Assembly: GCA_013368315.1 (NCBI GenBank)
Contig: JAACJM010000055.1
Span: 1-64,000 of the forward strand
Reading direction: 5' to 3'
Origin: Tetrapyrgos nigripes
Lineage: Eukaryota; Basidiomycota; Agaricomycetes; Agaricales; Campanellaceae
Length of the DNA stretch: 64,000 nucleotides
The notes under the pieces were generated by a model. It ran no database searches. It was given only the letters and a program-made list of their open reading frames with translations, and was not told where the DNA came from. Position 1 is the first letter of the stretch; each line of letters starts with the position of its first letter. The translations under genes and the position numbers were made by a program. Positions 24,401-35,590 of the stretch are shown piece by piece.

Positions 24401-25599
24401 CTACGAGGAGAAGAGGGTGGTTGTTGGATGGGTTCACATGCAGGAGGACTGAGATCGCCCAAGCGGCAATCTCTGATAGGCGGAAAATGTGACCGGTAGG
24501 TCAACCAAATGCGAGAGGTAAAATCGGAGTAAAAGACAGGTGGCCAGTTGGCTCCTGGATGCTTAAGATCCTTGGTACTCAGACTAGTGGTGGAAGATCC
24601 AGAAATATTGGGATTGTATAATGGTGGTTGCGCGGTTAATGTAGACGATGTGGAAGATGATTGGTTTCGAGAGGATGCTGGTTGTGATTGGGAAAGGAAA
24701 TTGGAATTGGGAGCAGACTGAGAAGAGTTGCCGATTGAAGAAGAATGACCATGTCCACGGGATCGAGAGCGGGTATGGCCTGGAGAATGATCTGAAGAAG
24801 AAGGACGGAAAGAAGAGGGAGATGAAGAGCCTTGGCCTGTGACTGAGCCTCTACGACCAATTGTGCCTGCTTGGGCGGGATAGGAGGAAGGGGGTGGTGG
24901 TGGTGTTTGGGAGGGCTCATAGCCAGGGTGTTGCACTCCAAGTAACCATATTGGGTCCATACATTTGTCAGGTGTCGCGTCGCTATCCAAGAGATACCTC
25001 ATAGCCTTGTCGAGATGGCCTTTGCCATGCTTTGCTGCGGTAAGCAAAGCCGACGCGCCTGTGAGTCTGTTGGCCTTTGGTGATGTAGCGGAACCCGTCG
25101 AGGTAGAATTTGAGGTAGCCTGTGATGGATGAGAGAGCAGGGATGGCAGGGAAAGGTCGGTGGATGAAGTGGAAAATGTATGCGAAAACCAGCCTGACAG
25201 CCGGGTGGGCAGGTCGCCAATGCGGGAAGAGGGAGAGGTTGAAGCGTACATGGTACTTGTTGGTGGAGGCTCGGAGTTGATGGGGCGTTCTGAACGGGTG
25301 CGTGTTCGAGGTATCGGGACGGGTGTTGTGGGCGGCGGTTCGATGATGACTGGGGTTTCTTCTGTTTCTAAAGACGGTTCCTCTGCGACAGTCCTGTCAC
25401 CACCGAGAAACTTGCTCCTCCTAGTGTGTTTGGAAGAAGATGCAGCTGTTGTCACCGATAGCTCTGGAGAGCTAACGGCACCATCATTAACGGATCTGGA
25501 CCTATCGCGATTTGAAGGTTTCTGCAGAAATTTGGGAAGTTTGGAGTGAGGAGGCGGGGTTGAGGGTGAAGGGGTGTGACGCGAGTGTTTGTTGGACAT
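21491..25599 (-). CDS. ATG4: ATG4 cysteine protease, long fungal form
   Basis: Atg4 trims the C-terminus of Atg8 and later releases Atg8 from phosphatidylethanolamine during autophagy. The catalytic core is split by introns: [20 protein letters not shown], then [20 protein letters not shown] with the nucleophile Cys, [23 protein letters not shown] and [20 protein letters not shown] with the catalytic Asp and His. The core is surrounded by long Ser/Thr/Pro-rich disordered stretches. There are about 300 residues before it (start [16 protein letters not shown] at 25599), a Ser-rich insertion inside it, a Lys/Ser-rich insertion ([16 protein letters not shown]) after DPHHARPA, and an acidic tail of about 270 residues ending DDWVDSDKT at 21491. 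The total is roughly 1,200 residues, against about 500 in yeast. [19 protein letters not shown] and [15 protein letters not shown] belong to the conserved C-terminal part of the core. The open frame continues upstream of 25599, but without Atg4 similarity. Confidence 0.9.
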
Positions 25600-28500
25600 T
25601 GCTGCTAGACAAAAGCAGTTCATTTTAGCGGCTGTTACCTCGCCAGTAGAAGTAGAGAGTAGACTGCAAGACTCACCCTCTGAGGGAATTAACACGTAAT
25701 GTGCCTGCTGGCTGACTGTTCTTCTTGTGCACTGCGCATCGATAAGACAATACTGGTCGGCTTGAGTGATACAGTACTTGCCTGTTAGTAGTCGGACTGG
25801 GTCGTTACTCGGGCTGCTGGCTCCAGATATTAGCAACGTAAGGCCAGAATACGTGAAGGTCGTTATGATAGAGTTGGGTATATCTGTACGATAGTCAAAA
25901 GGAAGAAAAGGGCGTCCAAGATGGAAGATAGAAGACAAGAATGGGTAGGATGCGCCGGCGTCGATGAGCTCGATGGCAAGAAACAGACGTCACACCTGTC
26001 ACGCGTCGTTACGTCCTGTCACGCTACCCGCTAGCGGTTTTCGTCTTTCGGTCTTCTCTCAGTATCTTAGTAACGCTAGCTGCGACTCCGAGAAGGTTGA
26101 CATTTGCACGCTGGATCCCCAAATCGAAGTCGAGTCGCAAGGCCTTTGCAGAAGTCGCAAAGCGTGTCGATAAAACAAACTTCTAGCTTCGGAAACAACC
26201 ACTGATCGAAGGTGATCTCGAAGATTAATCTGGGCAGTGTTAAAAATCCAACTTTCTACAACGGCACGCTTCTGCAAGTATTCCTGGTGTGCTGTAGCTC
26301 GTCCAATCTGTGATTGTGCCTCTGCTCTTCCTCTAAATACTCTTGGCATGAACGGGAAAACCTCAGCTTCGAATGACCTTAATACTAATAGACCACTGCC
26401 AGGAGGCGATCAGGAGGCCTGTTCGGATGCGCCAGTGGATGGCCTCGTGTCGACCAGTCGCCCAAACCTCTTGACATGTATTATGCATATGATGAATACA
26501 TAGCTTGCTCAAGTACATAACTCGGACCCGCTTCTCAAATGTTCGACACATACATACTTCAAAACGTGGGGTTGTGATGGACATGGTGATGTTTTACTAT
26601 ATCCCTCCCCCATATCAGTGCTGATCAACACCTAGAGTCCAAGTCCTATGCAGATCCCCGTATATGCCTGTTTTAACAGCTGTGGGCACGTATTGGCACG
26701 TCGGAATCCGGAGATCCTTGACAGCGTGTCTCGGATGGCGATAGCATGCGCGTGTACCCTTCTTTCCTTTCCTCTTCATTTTAGAATGACAAGATGACAC
26801 CCCAACGTCCGCGTTATCTCTTGCTTTCATTTTTTTTTGAAAAGATTCAAACTTGGATATCAATACTACTCTACAGCTCTTGAACGACCTGGCCAATAAT
26901 TATAGTATCGGCGGTATCAATCACAAGCTTGGACGCGCGCGCAGCTGCATATAGGCGCGTAAAGTTCTTCTCTTCCGCCGTGACCATCATTCAGTACAAT
27001 GATTGATCCAGATGAAGAAACGGAGAAACGGAGAAACGGAGTATAGTCCCTGGTCATACCTGTTAATTTACCCTCACTGGGCATGCGCACGTACATGTCC
27101 TTGACGCGACTTGACTCCATAACATATGACTGCCCCTTTTCTCGCAGTGTTATTCTCCCGGGTCGAATACGAGCGTGAAACGCAGATGCTTCATATAAAG
27201 CCCTACTTTCCAAAGATTCTGTTAATAGACCCAATTGCAAATCTCTCCGGACATAAATCGACTTATCAAACGCCTCGTTAACAACTGGATTATCCGGGAT
27301 AGTACTTATGCACTCGAAGGAGTAAGTATCTCCGTTCCCATCCTGACTCTCAGCCACTAGTTCCGCATACTCACCTAATGATCTCCTAACACCCACTTAT
27401 TTTCCAGGAGCCACGATGTTCCCTGCCACATTAATTTCAGCCACGCGGGTGGACTAGAGCATTTCTCCATTCAGAAACACCCTGAAAACATGTACAGAAC
27501 CCAACACCAGACTGATTGACGCTGAACAGCCGAACCGTTACACATCAAAACGTTCGTTTTGCCAACTTTTGCCAACTTCAAGTTCAAACCAAGCCTAGGC
27601 CTCTAAGCTAATCCATCAGATTGGTTGAGAAGTTAGAACACCTTCAAGCCGTGTGATGATCCCGGTGTTCAAACATCTCCCCTTCCGCTTCATAAGTCTA
27701 AATGGTTTCCTAATCCAGTTTTTTATCTGAGAACTCAGTTCAGAATCTGCGCAGACTTCCGATGGTACTGACAGACTTGGACTGTTCCCCATGAGATGAC
27801 AGATCTTCTGGGAGCACCAATATCAGCAGACCCACATACTCAGCCCAAACCGAGCTTAGACCCCCGCACAACCTCTACGATTGGCTACTTACTGGACCCG
27901 CGGAGGCTCGAGAATGTTACGAAAGGGTTCTCCGAAACCTTGCAATCTTTAAAATTAAACATCAAAAGAATTACTAGTCCGTTTCCAATTGGTTTCATTT
28001 GCAAGTTGAGTAGTACCTGAGGAGCCCCACTTGTTGTATTAATGATGCTGTAGACTTCTGCTGTTGAAATACTTAGACTACGCAGTTATAATAATATGCT
28101 GCCAAGAGTTCATCAGTACAGGACTGATATACGTATACCTATGAGCTGCGGAAACTTGAAGCCGACATTCAAAAATATTTTTTCGAGCCCCAGATACATG
28201 TCATTGACGGACATCAACCAGTCAAACCGGCACGTCCCAACTTCTGACTGACTGACGCGAACCACCACCAACCGTGCCACGGGACCCAGGGCAACATACA
28301 AACATCTGCAATCGTGCAGTGCACTTTCTCATCATCCACCCATGGGGATTTCCTGGTGAGAACCCCGTGGCGATACGGATACGTTTGAAATTTAGCACAA
28401 GTGGTGATACTTCAAAAAGCTGTCAAGAATTGAAAGAAAGTACCCGTGGCAGTACTGCTAAAGTACTACTCCTGGCTAGTACTTCTTTTTGCGACTATCA

Positions 28501-28786
28501 TCAGCACTAATCTCACCAGACCAGCATCCAAAGCTTTTTTGGCGCTGCAAACTGCCAGTCTATCGCAGTCGCAGTAGACCTATCCAGCTTCTCCTCTAGC
28601 CTCCAATCCTAATCCTGGCCAGCCAGTGATGCATCATTAGTACTGATCTCTGACAGTACTTATTTCGTTCCCAATCTTTTCGTTCTCTCGAGCCTGTCTT
28701 GAAAACCACGTCTATTACATCCATCGCATTCTTTTCATCACCCTCCCGCCCAGCTCTTCGTTCTAACCAATCCCGGACTCTTAACA
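25600..28786. other. Gene-poor 3.2 kb
   Basis: This stretch lies between the divergent ATG4 and kinase genes. Only one frame (26917-27396, listed separately) looks even weakly gene-like. It includes three copies of a GAGAAACG-type 8-mer near 27015-27040. I see no transposon ends or RNA gene. Confidence 0.45.
26917..27396 (-). pseudogene. Possible decayed hypothetical gene
   Basis: A 159-codon open frame with natural-looking composition (SFECISTIPDNPVVNEAF; YVRRDLQLGLLTESLESR). It has no ATG at its start, and the same frame continues upstream through two stops into more protein-like sequence (EINVAGNIVAPGK). That suggests a decayed or mis-assembled gene. I do not recognise a family, and chance is not excluded. 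Confidence 0.25.
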
Positions 28787-30627
28787 ATGCCTACTATTTC
28801 CAGTCATTCCATTTCCAGCGTCGGCGTCGTCGTAGAGCACAGGAGAGCGCCCAATTTGACCCTGTACGGCTCGGGCCCTGCCAGTATTACCAACAACGCG
28901 ATGGCGAGCTATAGTTCAGATCAAGCTCAAGCTCAGCACATTGTTCACCAGGAAGTCCAAACCATCCGCGTTACACTATCTACACCACCTAATGATCCTG
29001 AACAATCCCTTCCTACAATCTCTAATCCTAGTCCCCAGTCAACCTTATCGCATGCACAGCCTGGCCCTGACCACTCTCCCTCCCCACTACAACCGTTATC
29101 GCAACCCACATCGCACCCGAACTTTGTCAGTAATGACCGTAACAGCTTATCGCCACCCCCCCTCAGACCAACCCGTCATAGTCTTCCTCAGTTGGACATT
29201 CCGGCATCATCCCGTTCTGGTGTTAATGGCATTGGTAACATTGACAATGGTAGCGCCAATAGTCAAAGTCAACAGCAAGACTATTCTCGCCAAGACCTCA
29301 TTCCAAACCCCAATCCCAATCATCATCCTCATAACAATTACAACCACAGTCGTTCAGAAAGTCAGCCCGAAGCAACAACTCCAGAAACACCAGCTTCACT
29401 CAGTTCTCCTATCGTCGGTGTTGTGGATTTGACGAGATACGTTCGGACGACATCAAGGGAACCAGATTGTCATGGGGTTATTCGGATATCTATTGTGGAG
29501 AATGGGAGAAAGATGTCTCGGAGGAGACACTGGCAGTGACTTCTGATGTTGATGCTGATGTTAAATGTGGGAAGAGCGGGGAAAGAAGAACAGAAATGGT
29601 CAAGGTGAGCGCTGCGTGCTGCGTACCAGATGATGATAAGTATTTTTGGGGCTGACAAAAGATGGAAATTACATCCATAGGTTGCCATCAAACTACTTCG
29701 AGTCCTGTCTTCGAATGGGTATGACGAAGTCAAAGCGCGGAAGGTGAGCATTGTGCTTTGTACGTACGTTTTGGATATCCTCGGCTCACGTATATATATA
29801 TATCTAGCGTCTCAACCGTGAGGTCTACGTGTGGCACCGTTTGGAACATCCTAATATCGTCACTTTTCTGGGTACTTCTTATCACATGAGTGGTCGGCCT
29901 GCACTAGTTTTACCCTGGTTCTCCAACGGATGCGCACCCGAATATCTGAGACGAAACCCACATGTTGACCGTCTGCAGCTAGTACGTCTAAATATCCTTC
30001 CCCATTGACCTCTATCTCAAACCATACTTCTTTCGTCTTCCAGATTCTTGACGTCGCCCGAGGTCTACATTACCTGCATACCAAGAAGCCTTCAATCGTA
30101 CACGGCGATTTGAAAGGGAACAATATCCTAATTACCGATGACGGAAGAGCTACCTTGAGCGACTTTGGCCTTGCTCAAGTTATTGAGCAAATTTGTTTAC
30201 CTCAGTGCCCCGAATACACGCCTTCGGGAGGTGTTGGTCCCATTCGATGGCAAGCGCCCGAGTTCTTGCAAGATGATACTGGCCATCCAAAGATGCCTGG
30301 GGATATCTGGAGTTTCGGCTGTACGTGTTATGAGGTATGTCTAGTTCTCTCTCTGCCCAAGAAAATTTGTCTTATCAGGGATACCGATTTGTGCAGCTGT
30401 TAACGGGAAATATTCCTTACCACTTTCGTGCAAGAGACCCCCTGGTGATGCAAGATTTACAAAGTGGTATTCGTCCTCCGGGTTTCGAGGAGAATGAGAG
30501 ACGTTGTGGAGATAAAGGGATCTGGGACCTGATGAACGACTGCTGGATCACTAACCCGGAGGAACGAATCCAGATTACAGATGTTGTCTCCCGTTTGGAA
30601 GCCATCTGTGCAGGTCAAGAACGTTAA
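28787..30627 (+). CDS. Protein kinase, basidiomycete TKL-like, with apparent frameshift
   Basis: A Ser/Thr- or Tyr-like protein kinase of about 600 residues. The first ~240 residues are Pro/Ser/Gln-rich and end in VVDLTRYVRTTSREPDCHG, the usual lead-in to this kinase family. The glycine loop that should follow (GYSDIYCGEWEKD) is in the +1-shifted frame; see findings. Later exons are in order: VAIKLLR with the ATP-binding Lys, REVYVWHRLEHPNIVTFLG, LDVARGLHYLHTKKPSIVHG with HGDLKGNNILI as catalytic loop (HGD in place of HRD), LSDFGLAQV with DFG, IRWQAPEFL, and DIWSFGCTCYELLTGNIPY. Introns are GT-AG; one contains an (AT)n run near 29790-29805. The stop is at 30627. The substrate is unknown. Confidence 0.85.
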
Positions 30628-31116
30628 TAGCGTGCCTCGCCAAACCAAACCCATAGAACTTTTTTCAACACTGCTCCCTTTTGCTTTCAACCTGCTTTCC
30701 CATCCGATCATTGACAATTCCACCTAATGACTCTTTTTCACTCGCTTCTATAAAATTACACGACCTCTCTTATGTAGAGCTTAATGCCTTTATGATCGCA
30801 GACTTCTGTACTAATGAACCCAAAGCTCGTGTATCATTCACACACACATAGCTACAAATCCTTCTGTCGGGAAAATCTAGTTGTATATTGGTTGACTATA
30901 GTGTATCCTGGTTGTTAATGTAGACAGAATCAAATTCAAAAGACTTGCTTAAACGTTTCGAGGGGTAAAGGAGAAGAAGAGAGGAGGTCTTTTTTGATGA
31001 AACTCTAACCCCGCGACTTTCCGCTTTCGTATCATTCTGATGAATGTAGCGAGCGTCTGTCAACTTCAAATCTCTCTCTTTCTATAATCCTACCAGCTTG
31101 AGCTGCATGAAGAGGA
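30628..31116. other. Intergenic, no gene seen
   Basis: This holds the kinase 3' end and the Rab7-like promoter. A pyrimidine-rich stretch precedes the next start. Confidence 0.45.
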
Positions 31117-33065
31117 ATGCACACTATCAAGCTAGCGGTTATTGGGTCTTCAGGAGTTGGCAAGACTAGTCTGCGTGGTCAGGTATGTGGTTGAACTACT
31201 CTCAAAAGTGCTCGTGTGCTAAGCTTTCTTTCTGTCTCTTTAATGGGCATTCTCTATCTCAATTATCTCGGAATTTACTCTCATATTTCATGCAAACATT
31301 TCCGTTCAAATGGTCCGTCAAACTCTAGTATATTTCCGGCCGGTTCTCGACAGGTTATCGAGCAACAATTGGTGCAGATTTTATCACCAAGGTCCTTCCG
31401 CATCCAAGCAAAGAAGGCGAAACGGTTACGCTTCAGATATGGGTGAATACTGTCTTGGTGTTTCTCATTCCGAAGGAGCTAACGAACTAGCAGGATACAG
31501 CCGGACAAGAACGATTCTCCTCTCTTTCATCTGCTTTCTTCCGTGGAGCAGATGCTGCTGTTCTCATGTTTGACGTGAACTCTCATGAGACGATGGAAGC
31601 CTTAACAAAATGGTGGGACCAGTTCAAGAACCATGCTCCATTATCCGACGATGAAATGGGCGACTTTTGTTGTGTCGTTGTCGGGAACAAGTTGGATCTG
31701 CTTCAGAAGGATGGTCATAATCATGTCGGTAATGGGAGTGCTATAAGACTTGCTGGGCATTTGAACGGGACGAAGAAGAAAGCTGTTTCTCGAGAGGAGG
31801 CAGAGTCGTTCTTGAAGGAATTGGTTCCACCCGAGTTCGTCAAGCCAGTGTCAGTTCCGGAAGTGGAGATGGTTTCGGAAGAGGAGGAGATACAGATTGC
31901 AGAGGAGCTGGAAGTCGTTTCGGAGGACGATGAAGACCCATTGTCAGCTTCCCAAGCAACTATACGACCCCATTCACCCGAAATATCTCTGCACTTTCCA
32001 TCAGTCAATGGGCGAGATTCGTCTAGCGACCAATCCACATCAATAGCTATCAATGGTCGCCCTCTGTCACCACTAGACACTCGTACACGGACAAACTCTT
32101 CGTCCAACAATTCCCCATCCTCACCCTCCTTCATCCGCCATCTCCACCGACACAAATCTCAATCCAAATCTCGCTCTCGTTCCGCTAATTCACGATATTA
32201 CTCTGGTGTCAGTAGCTCAGGGTTTTCCATATATCACACTCCCTCATCCTCAGTATACGACCAATTCGACTCTGCGAGGTCTTCACCTGAACCCTGGGAG
32301 CCGTCACCCTCCTCTGGCTCTCCTTTATCCTCGTCATACACTCCCGTCTCTTTGCTGAGGTCACCATCACCTGCGAGCATGAACAATGCTCATCGTGCTC
32401 CTCGACGACGACTCTTATCCGCTGGCAACAAAAGTATTCTCAGCATAGACAGTATGAAGACTCGAAGTACGAGCAGTGTAGCTACTGTTACTCCCAGCTT
32501 CTATGCCCGCGGGAACGAAGACCCTGACGACGACTGGGACCAAGATAATCAAGGAACAGTAGGCTCCTCAGCCGGGTCCTTCTTTTCAGCTTTGTCACGT
32601 TCGTTCTCTAGTGCTTCTATAGCACCAGCATTATTGTCAGAGCATGACAGTAATAGCACTAGCGGTGGTGCTAATGATCCCAAACTCGGCAAATTCAAAC
32701 ATAGCCCCCTTCGTCTCCAAGTCCAAGCAAACCATTTTGTTCCCCCTCCTCCAAATCCTCCTAAACCTTCATCTCCAGAACCACCAGATTGTGGTCCACG
32801 GTTGTTCTTAACGAGCGCGAAGACGGGTGAAGGCGTGAAAGATGTTTTTGAGTATATCGCTAAACGAGTTATTGCGAGGTGGGAATGGGAAGAGAGGGTT
32901 GAGGCCGGGAGGCTTGAGTTTAGGGAAGGGGAAGGAGGTGATGGGACTTGGTTGAGGTCTTGGGGAAGGAGGAATGGGGTTGGGAAGGGTATTAAGCTTG
33001 ATGCACGGACATCGGGTACTGGTAGAGGAAGGAATGGTAGTGCGAATTGGAATAGTTGTTGCTAA
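31117..33065 (+). CDS. Rab7/Ypt7-like small GTPase with very large insertion
   Basis: A Ras-superfamily GTPase of about 580 residues, against about 205 for Rab7. Exon 1 is MHTIKLAVIGSSGVGKTSL with the P-loop. Exon 2 begins YISGRFSTGYRATIGADFIT, the Rab7-type switch I, and ends LQIW. Exon 3 begins DTAGQERFSSLSSAFFRGAD (G3, switch II), then MFDVNSHETMEALTKWWDQF and VVVGNKLDLLQ (G4, near 31690). The G5 motif LFLTSAKTGEGVKDVFEYIA comes only at about 32810. Between G4 and G5 lie about 370 residues instead of about 30, rich in Ser, Pro and acidic residues. The protein ends NWNSCC, a CC prenylation motif, after a Gly/Arg-rich tail. Membrane anchoring and nucleotide binding are therefore expected. 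A role in late endosome-vacuole traffic is inferred from the switch I similarity. Confidence 0.87.
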
Positions 33066-34575
33066 TAGCAGCGCAAGAGTTTAAGAATTCGGACTTTTGG
33101 AATGCCATCTGGGACAGAGGAAGCTTTTCGTTCACCTATTCACTCTTTTGATTTTCCTTCTACTGCTACTTTTCGACGTTCTATTGCCTCATTCGTTTGC
33201 TCGTCTCCTTTTAGTTGTTGTCTGTCATCTCAATCATATACCACGACACTGGGACTCTCACTCTCACTTTTCTCATAGCTTCGGAAGTGATAATTTTATT
33301 TGTGATTTATGTGTACCTTCTGCTTCTGTAGACTATATCATTGTTTACTAGTTCATCAGAAGACTACCATCTTGGAGCTTCGTTTAGTAAGAACCTACAG
33401 ACCTCAAATTTACAAAGGTATCTCCTGAACCTGCTCAGCAAACGGATAATCCGAAAAACGAAAATAGTGTTACAGCTGTTTTCAAAAAGACGCGGAAAAA
33501 TCGAAAATCGTTTTGGTGGAGCCCCTAGAGTACGTCATTTGCCTTTAAGAAGCCTTCGGGCTTGCTTCGGGGATGCCTGATCTGACGCCGATCAGGATGA
33601 AAACAAAAAATGCGTTTTCCGTAAATTTCTGAAAACAGCTGTAAGAGCGGGGACTGGCGGACGTGGAGGTGAGGTATAAGCAAGGTATGTAGCAGTCGCA
33701 AACTGACCAACTCATCACTTCGGACAATAGCTTTGTGTATGTGTACGAAAAGCGACGAAAAGTGGGACCAATTATTATATGAGGGTGCGAGGGTACCTTG
33801 CCAAGCAAGGTAATCACCGTCTCGGTCAAGTGAAGCTTTCACACGTCCAGAACCACGTCAGACGCGTCAGATTCAGCTCTCCGTTGCACCACTGCAGCTT
33901 TTCTTTCCATTCAATCGGACCTCTTACTACCGGTCGTGGTGTTCCTCGTAACTTGATATCTGTGCCTCAAGGAGGGGGATCGAATGCGCGGAGAACAGGA
34001 GAACTCCGAGACTCGGGATTCAACGTGATTTCATAGAAAGGATAAAGCGTACTTGAAACGTTATAAGTTTGTGTTGAGTTGTTGGGATAACTGGACCTTG
34101 GGTCATGGAGAACATGCCCTACACAACTTTCGCCAGGAATGGCGCACCTACCGGACGATTGTGGATGCAACCCCAACCCGGTTTATCGACCGTCGTTCAT
34201 AAGTACCTTTTTTTCTGGCATTTGAATGACAGCAGCAGGGCGCAGTCAGTGTTCTACAGACTAGAAATTGCGTAAGCGCGCTTGGCTGTGGCGCAGGTGA
34301 TCCCTCCTCACTTTCTTCAGCTGCACAGTAGTATAAGCTTCAGTGAAAACCAAATAGTTCACCTCGTGTCCTCGAATTATTTCTATCTGACAGGCATCTT
34401 GCTTATAGGCACTGGCAGTAGTCTTCATGCACGAGGTACTCAATCAAGGTACGATGTCGAAGGCGCCAAATGGAGGTGGCTAGCTGTTGTGCAAGTACCC
34501 TCCCACTCTCAGATTTTGTATAAAGAGTTCTTTGTTCTTGCTGGACTCCTTACTCCCCACCTCTTTTTCTTCATT
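33066..34575. other. Intergenic 1.5 kb with remnant of an old yellow enzyme gene end
   Basis: The only clear content is the 33-bp repeat at 33421-33453 shared with the OYE gene 3' end. Open frames on both strands lack family features. Confidence 0.45.
33421..33453 (+). repeat. 33-bp direct repeat, copy 1 of OYE gene 3' end
   Basis: This is identical to 35608-35640, which encodes the last codons of the old yellow enzyme gene. Similarity weakly continues for about 25 bp upstream in both copies. The two copies flank the M35 peptidase gene in direct orientation. Confidence 0.9.
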
Positions 34576-35468
34576 ATGATCCCTGCCAAAGCTCTTATCA
34601 TTCTTGCTGTATCTTACAGTGCTGCTGCAGCTGCTCTTGACAAACGAGCTCATGTTGTCAGCTGTGCGGATCCCACCAACAATGAACTCATCACCCAAGA
34701 GTACTATGTCCCTCCAATGACAGACTTATAGGCAATTACTAACCACACTTGTCCACAGATTTGGGAATGCGATGAACATGGCCAGCATCGCATCTCAATA
34801 CATTGCCCAGAATGGAGCTGATCCTCTGTTTGTCAGTTACTTCATGACCAATGACCCAGTAGCCGTAAAGACCAAATATGATGTCAGTATACTGTATCAC
34901 TCACTATTTTTCTGTTGAAATTTTCTGACTTTTCTCGGTGCAGCAAATTGTCAGTGATGTAGGACCTGCAGACATTTATTGCCAGCCATTCCCTGCGGGT
35001 CGCAATGTCAACTGCTCTGGGCTCAATGCTCTGACCCGCACACCCTCAGGAAACATCTAGTGAGTTCTAACATGCTCTCTTATGTACTTCAAGAGTCAAG
35101 ACTGATACAATTGTCAGCCTGTGCCCATCCTGGTACAATCTTGCAGACCAGAGTGCTCTTTGCACTCAATCTGGCCTTGCTTCCACTCGATCTGGTACAA
35201 TCGTCCATGAGATGAGCCAGTAAGTCAAACAGAAAACATGTTTATTACCTGTCATAGTATCTAATCAACAAATATGTAGTGCTGAAGCTGGAACACATGA
35301 TCACAATGGCAGCTGCTCAGGCTCAAAGACCTTGTCTCCTGCAGATGCATTGGAGAATGCAACTACCTACAGTGTAAGTAGATTGGCTGGTGGATTCACT
35401 CACTCTGCGGATTAACACTTCACTTTCAGTGCTTTGCCCGAGAGGTATACAAGAAGACCCAATGTTAA
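34576..35468 (+). CDS. Secreted Aspzincin M35 metallopeptidase (deuterolysin/peptidyl-Lys type)
   Basis: A small zinc peptidase of about 200 residues in six exons. It starts MIPAKALIILAVSYSAAAAA, a signal peptide, followed by LDKRAHVVSC with a KR site that could be a Kex2 cleavage point. Core motifs are IASQYIAQNGADPLFVSYF, CPSWYNLADQ, GTIVHEMSH (the HExxH zinc ligands, with the last His split by an intron), AGTHDHNG with the third-ligand Asp of the GTxD motif, and ADALENATTYS with CFAREVYKKTQC at the end. The first intron needs the donor GTACTATG inside the codons after LITQE; reading straight through gives an early stop. It probably degrades extracellular protein. Confidence 0.85.
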
Positions 35469-35590
35469 ATGCTATCTGCTACAGGAATCATAGTAACGGG
35501 TCAATATAGATAGCTCCCAGAGGATATCTGTATAGTAGTAATCCAAAGTTTATCAATACAAATCTGTGTTCTCCTACAGTATCGGAAGAC

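Noticed and set aside
28941..29432. Long overlapping frame inside the kinase N-terminal exon
   Set aside because: It is a shadow frame of Pro/Ser/Gln-rich coding sequence with no conserved motif.
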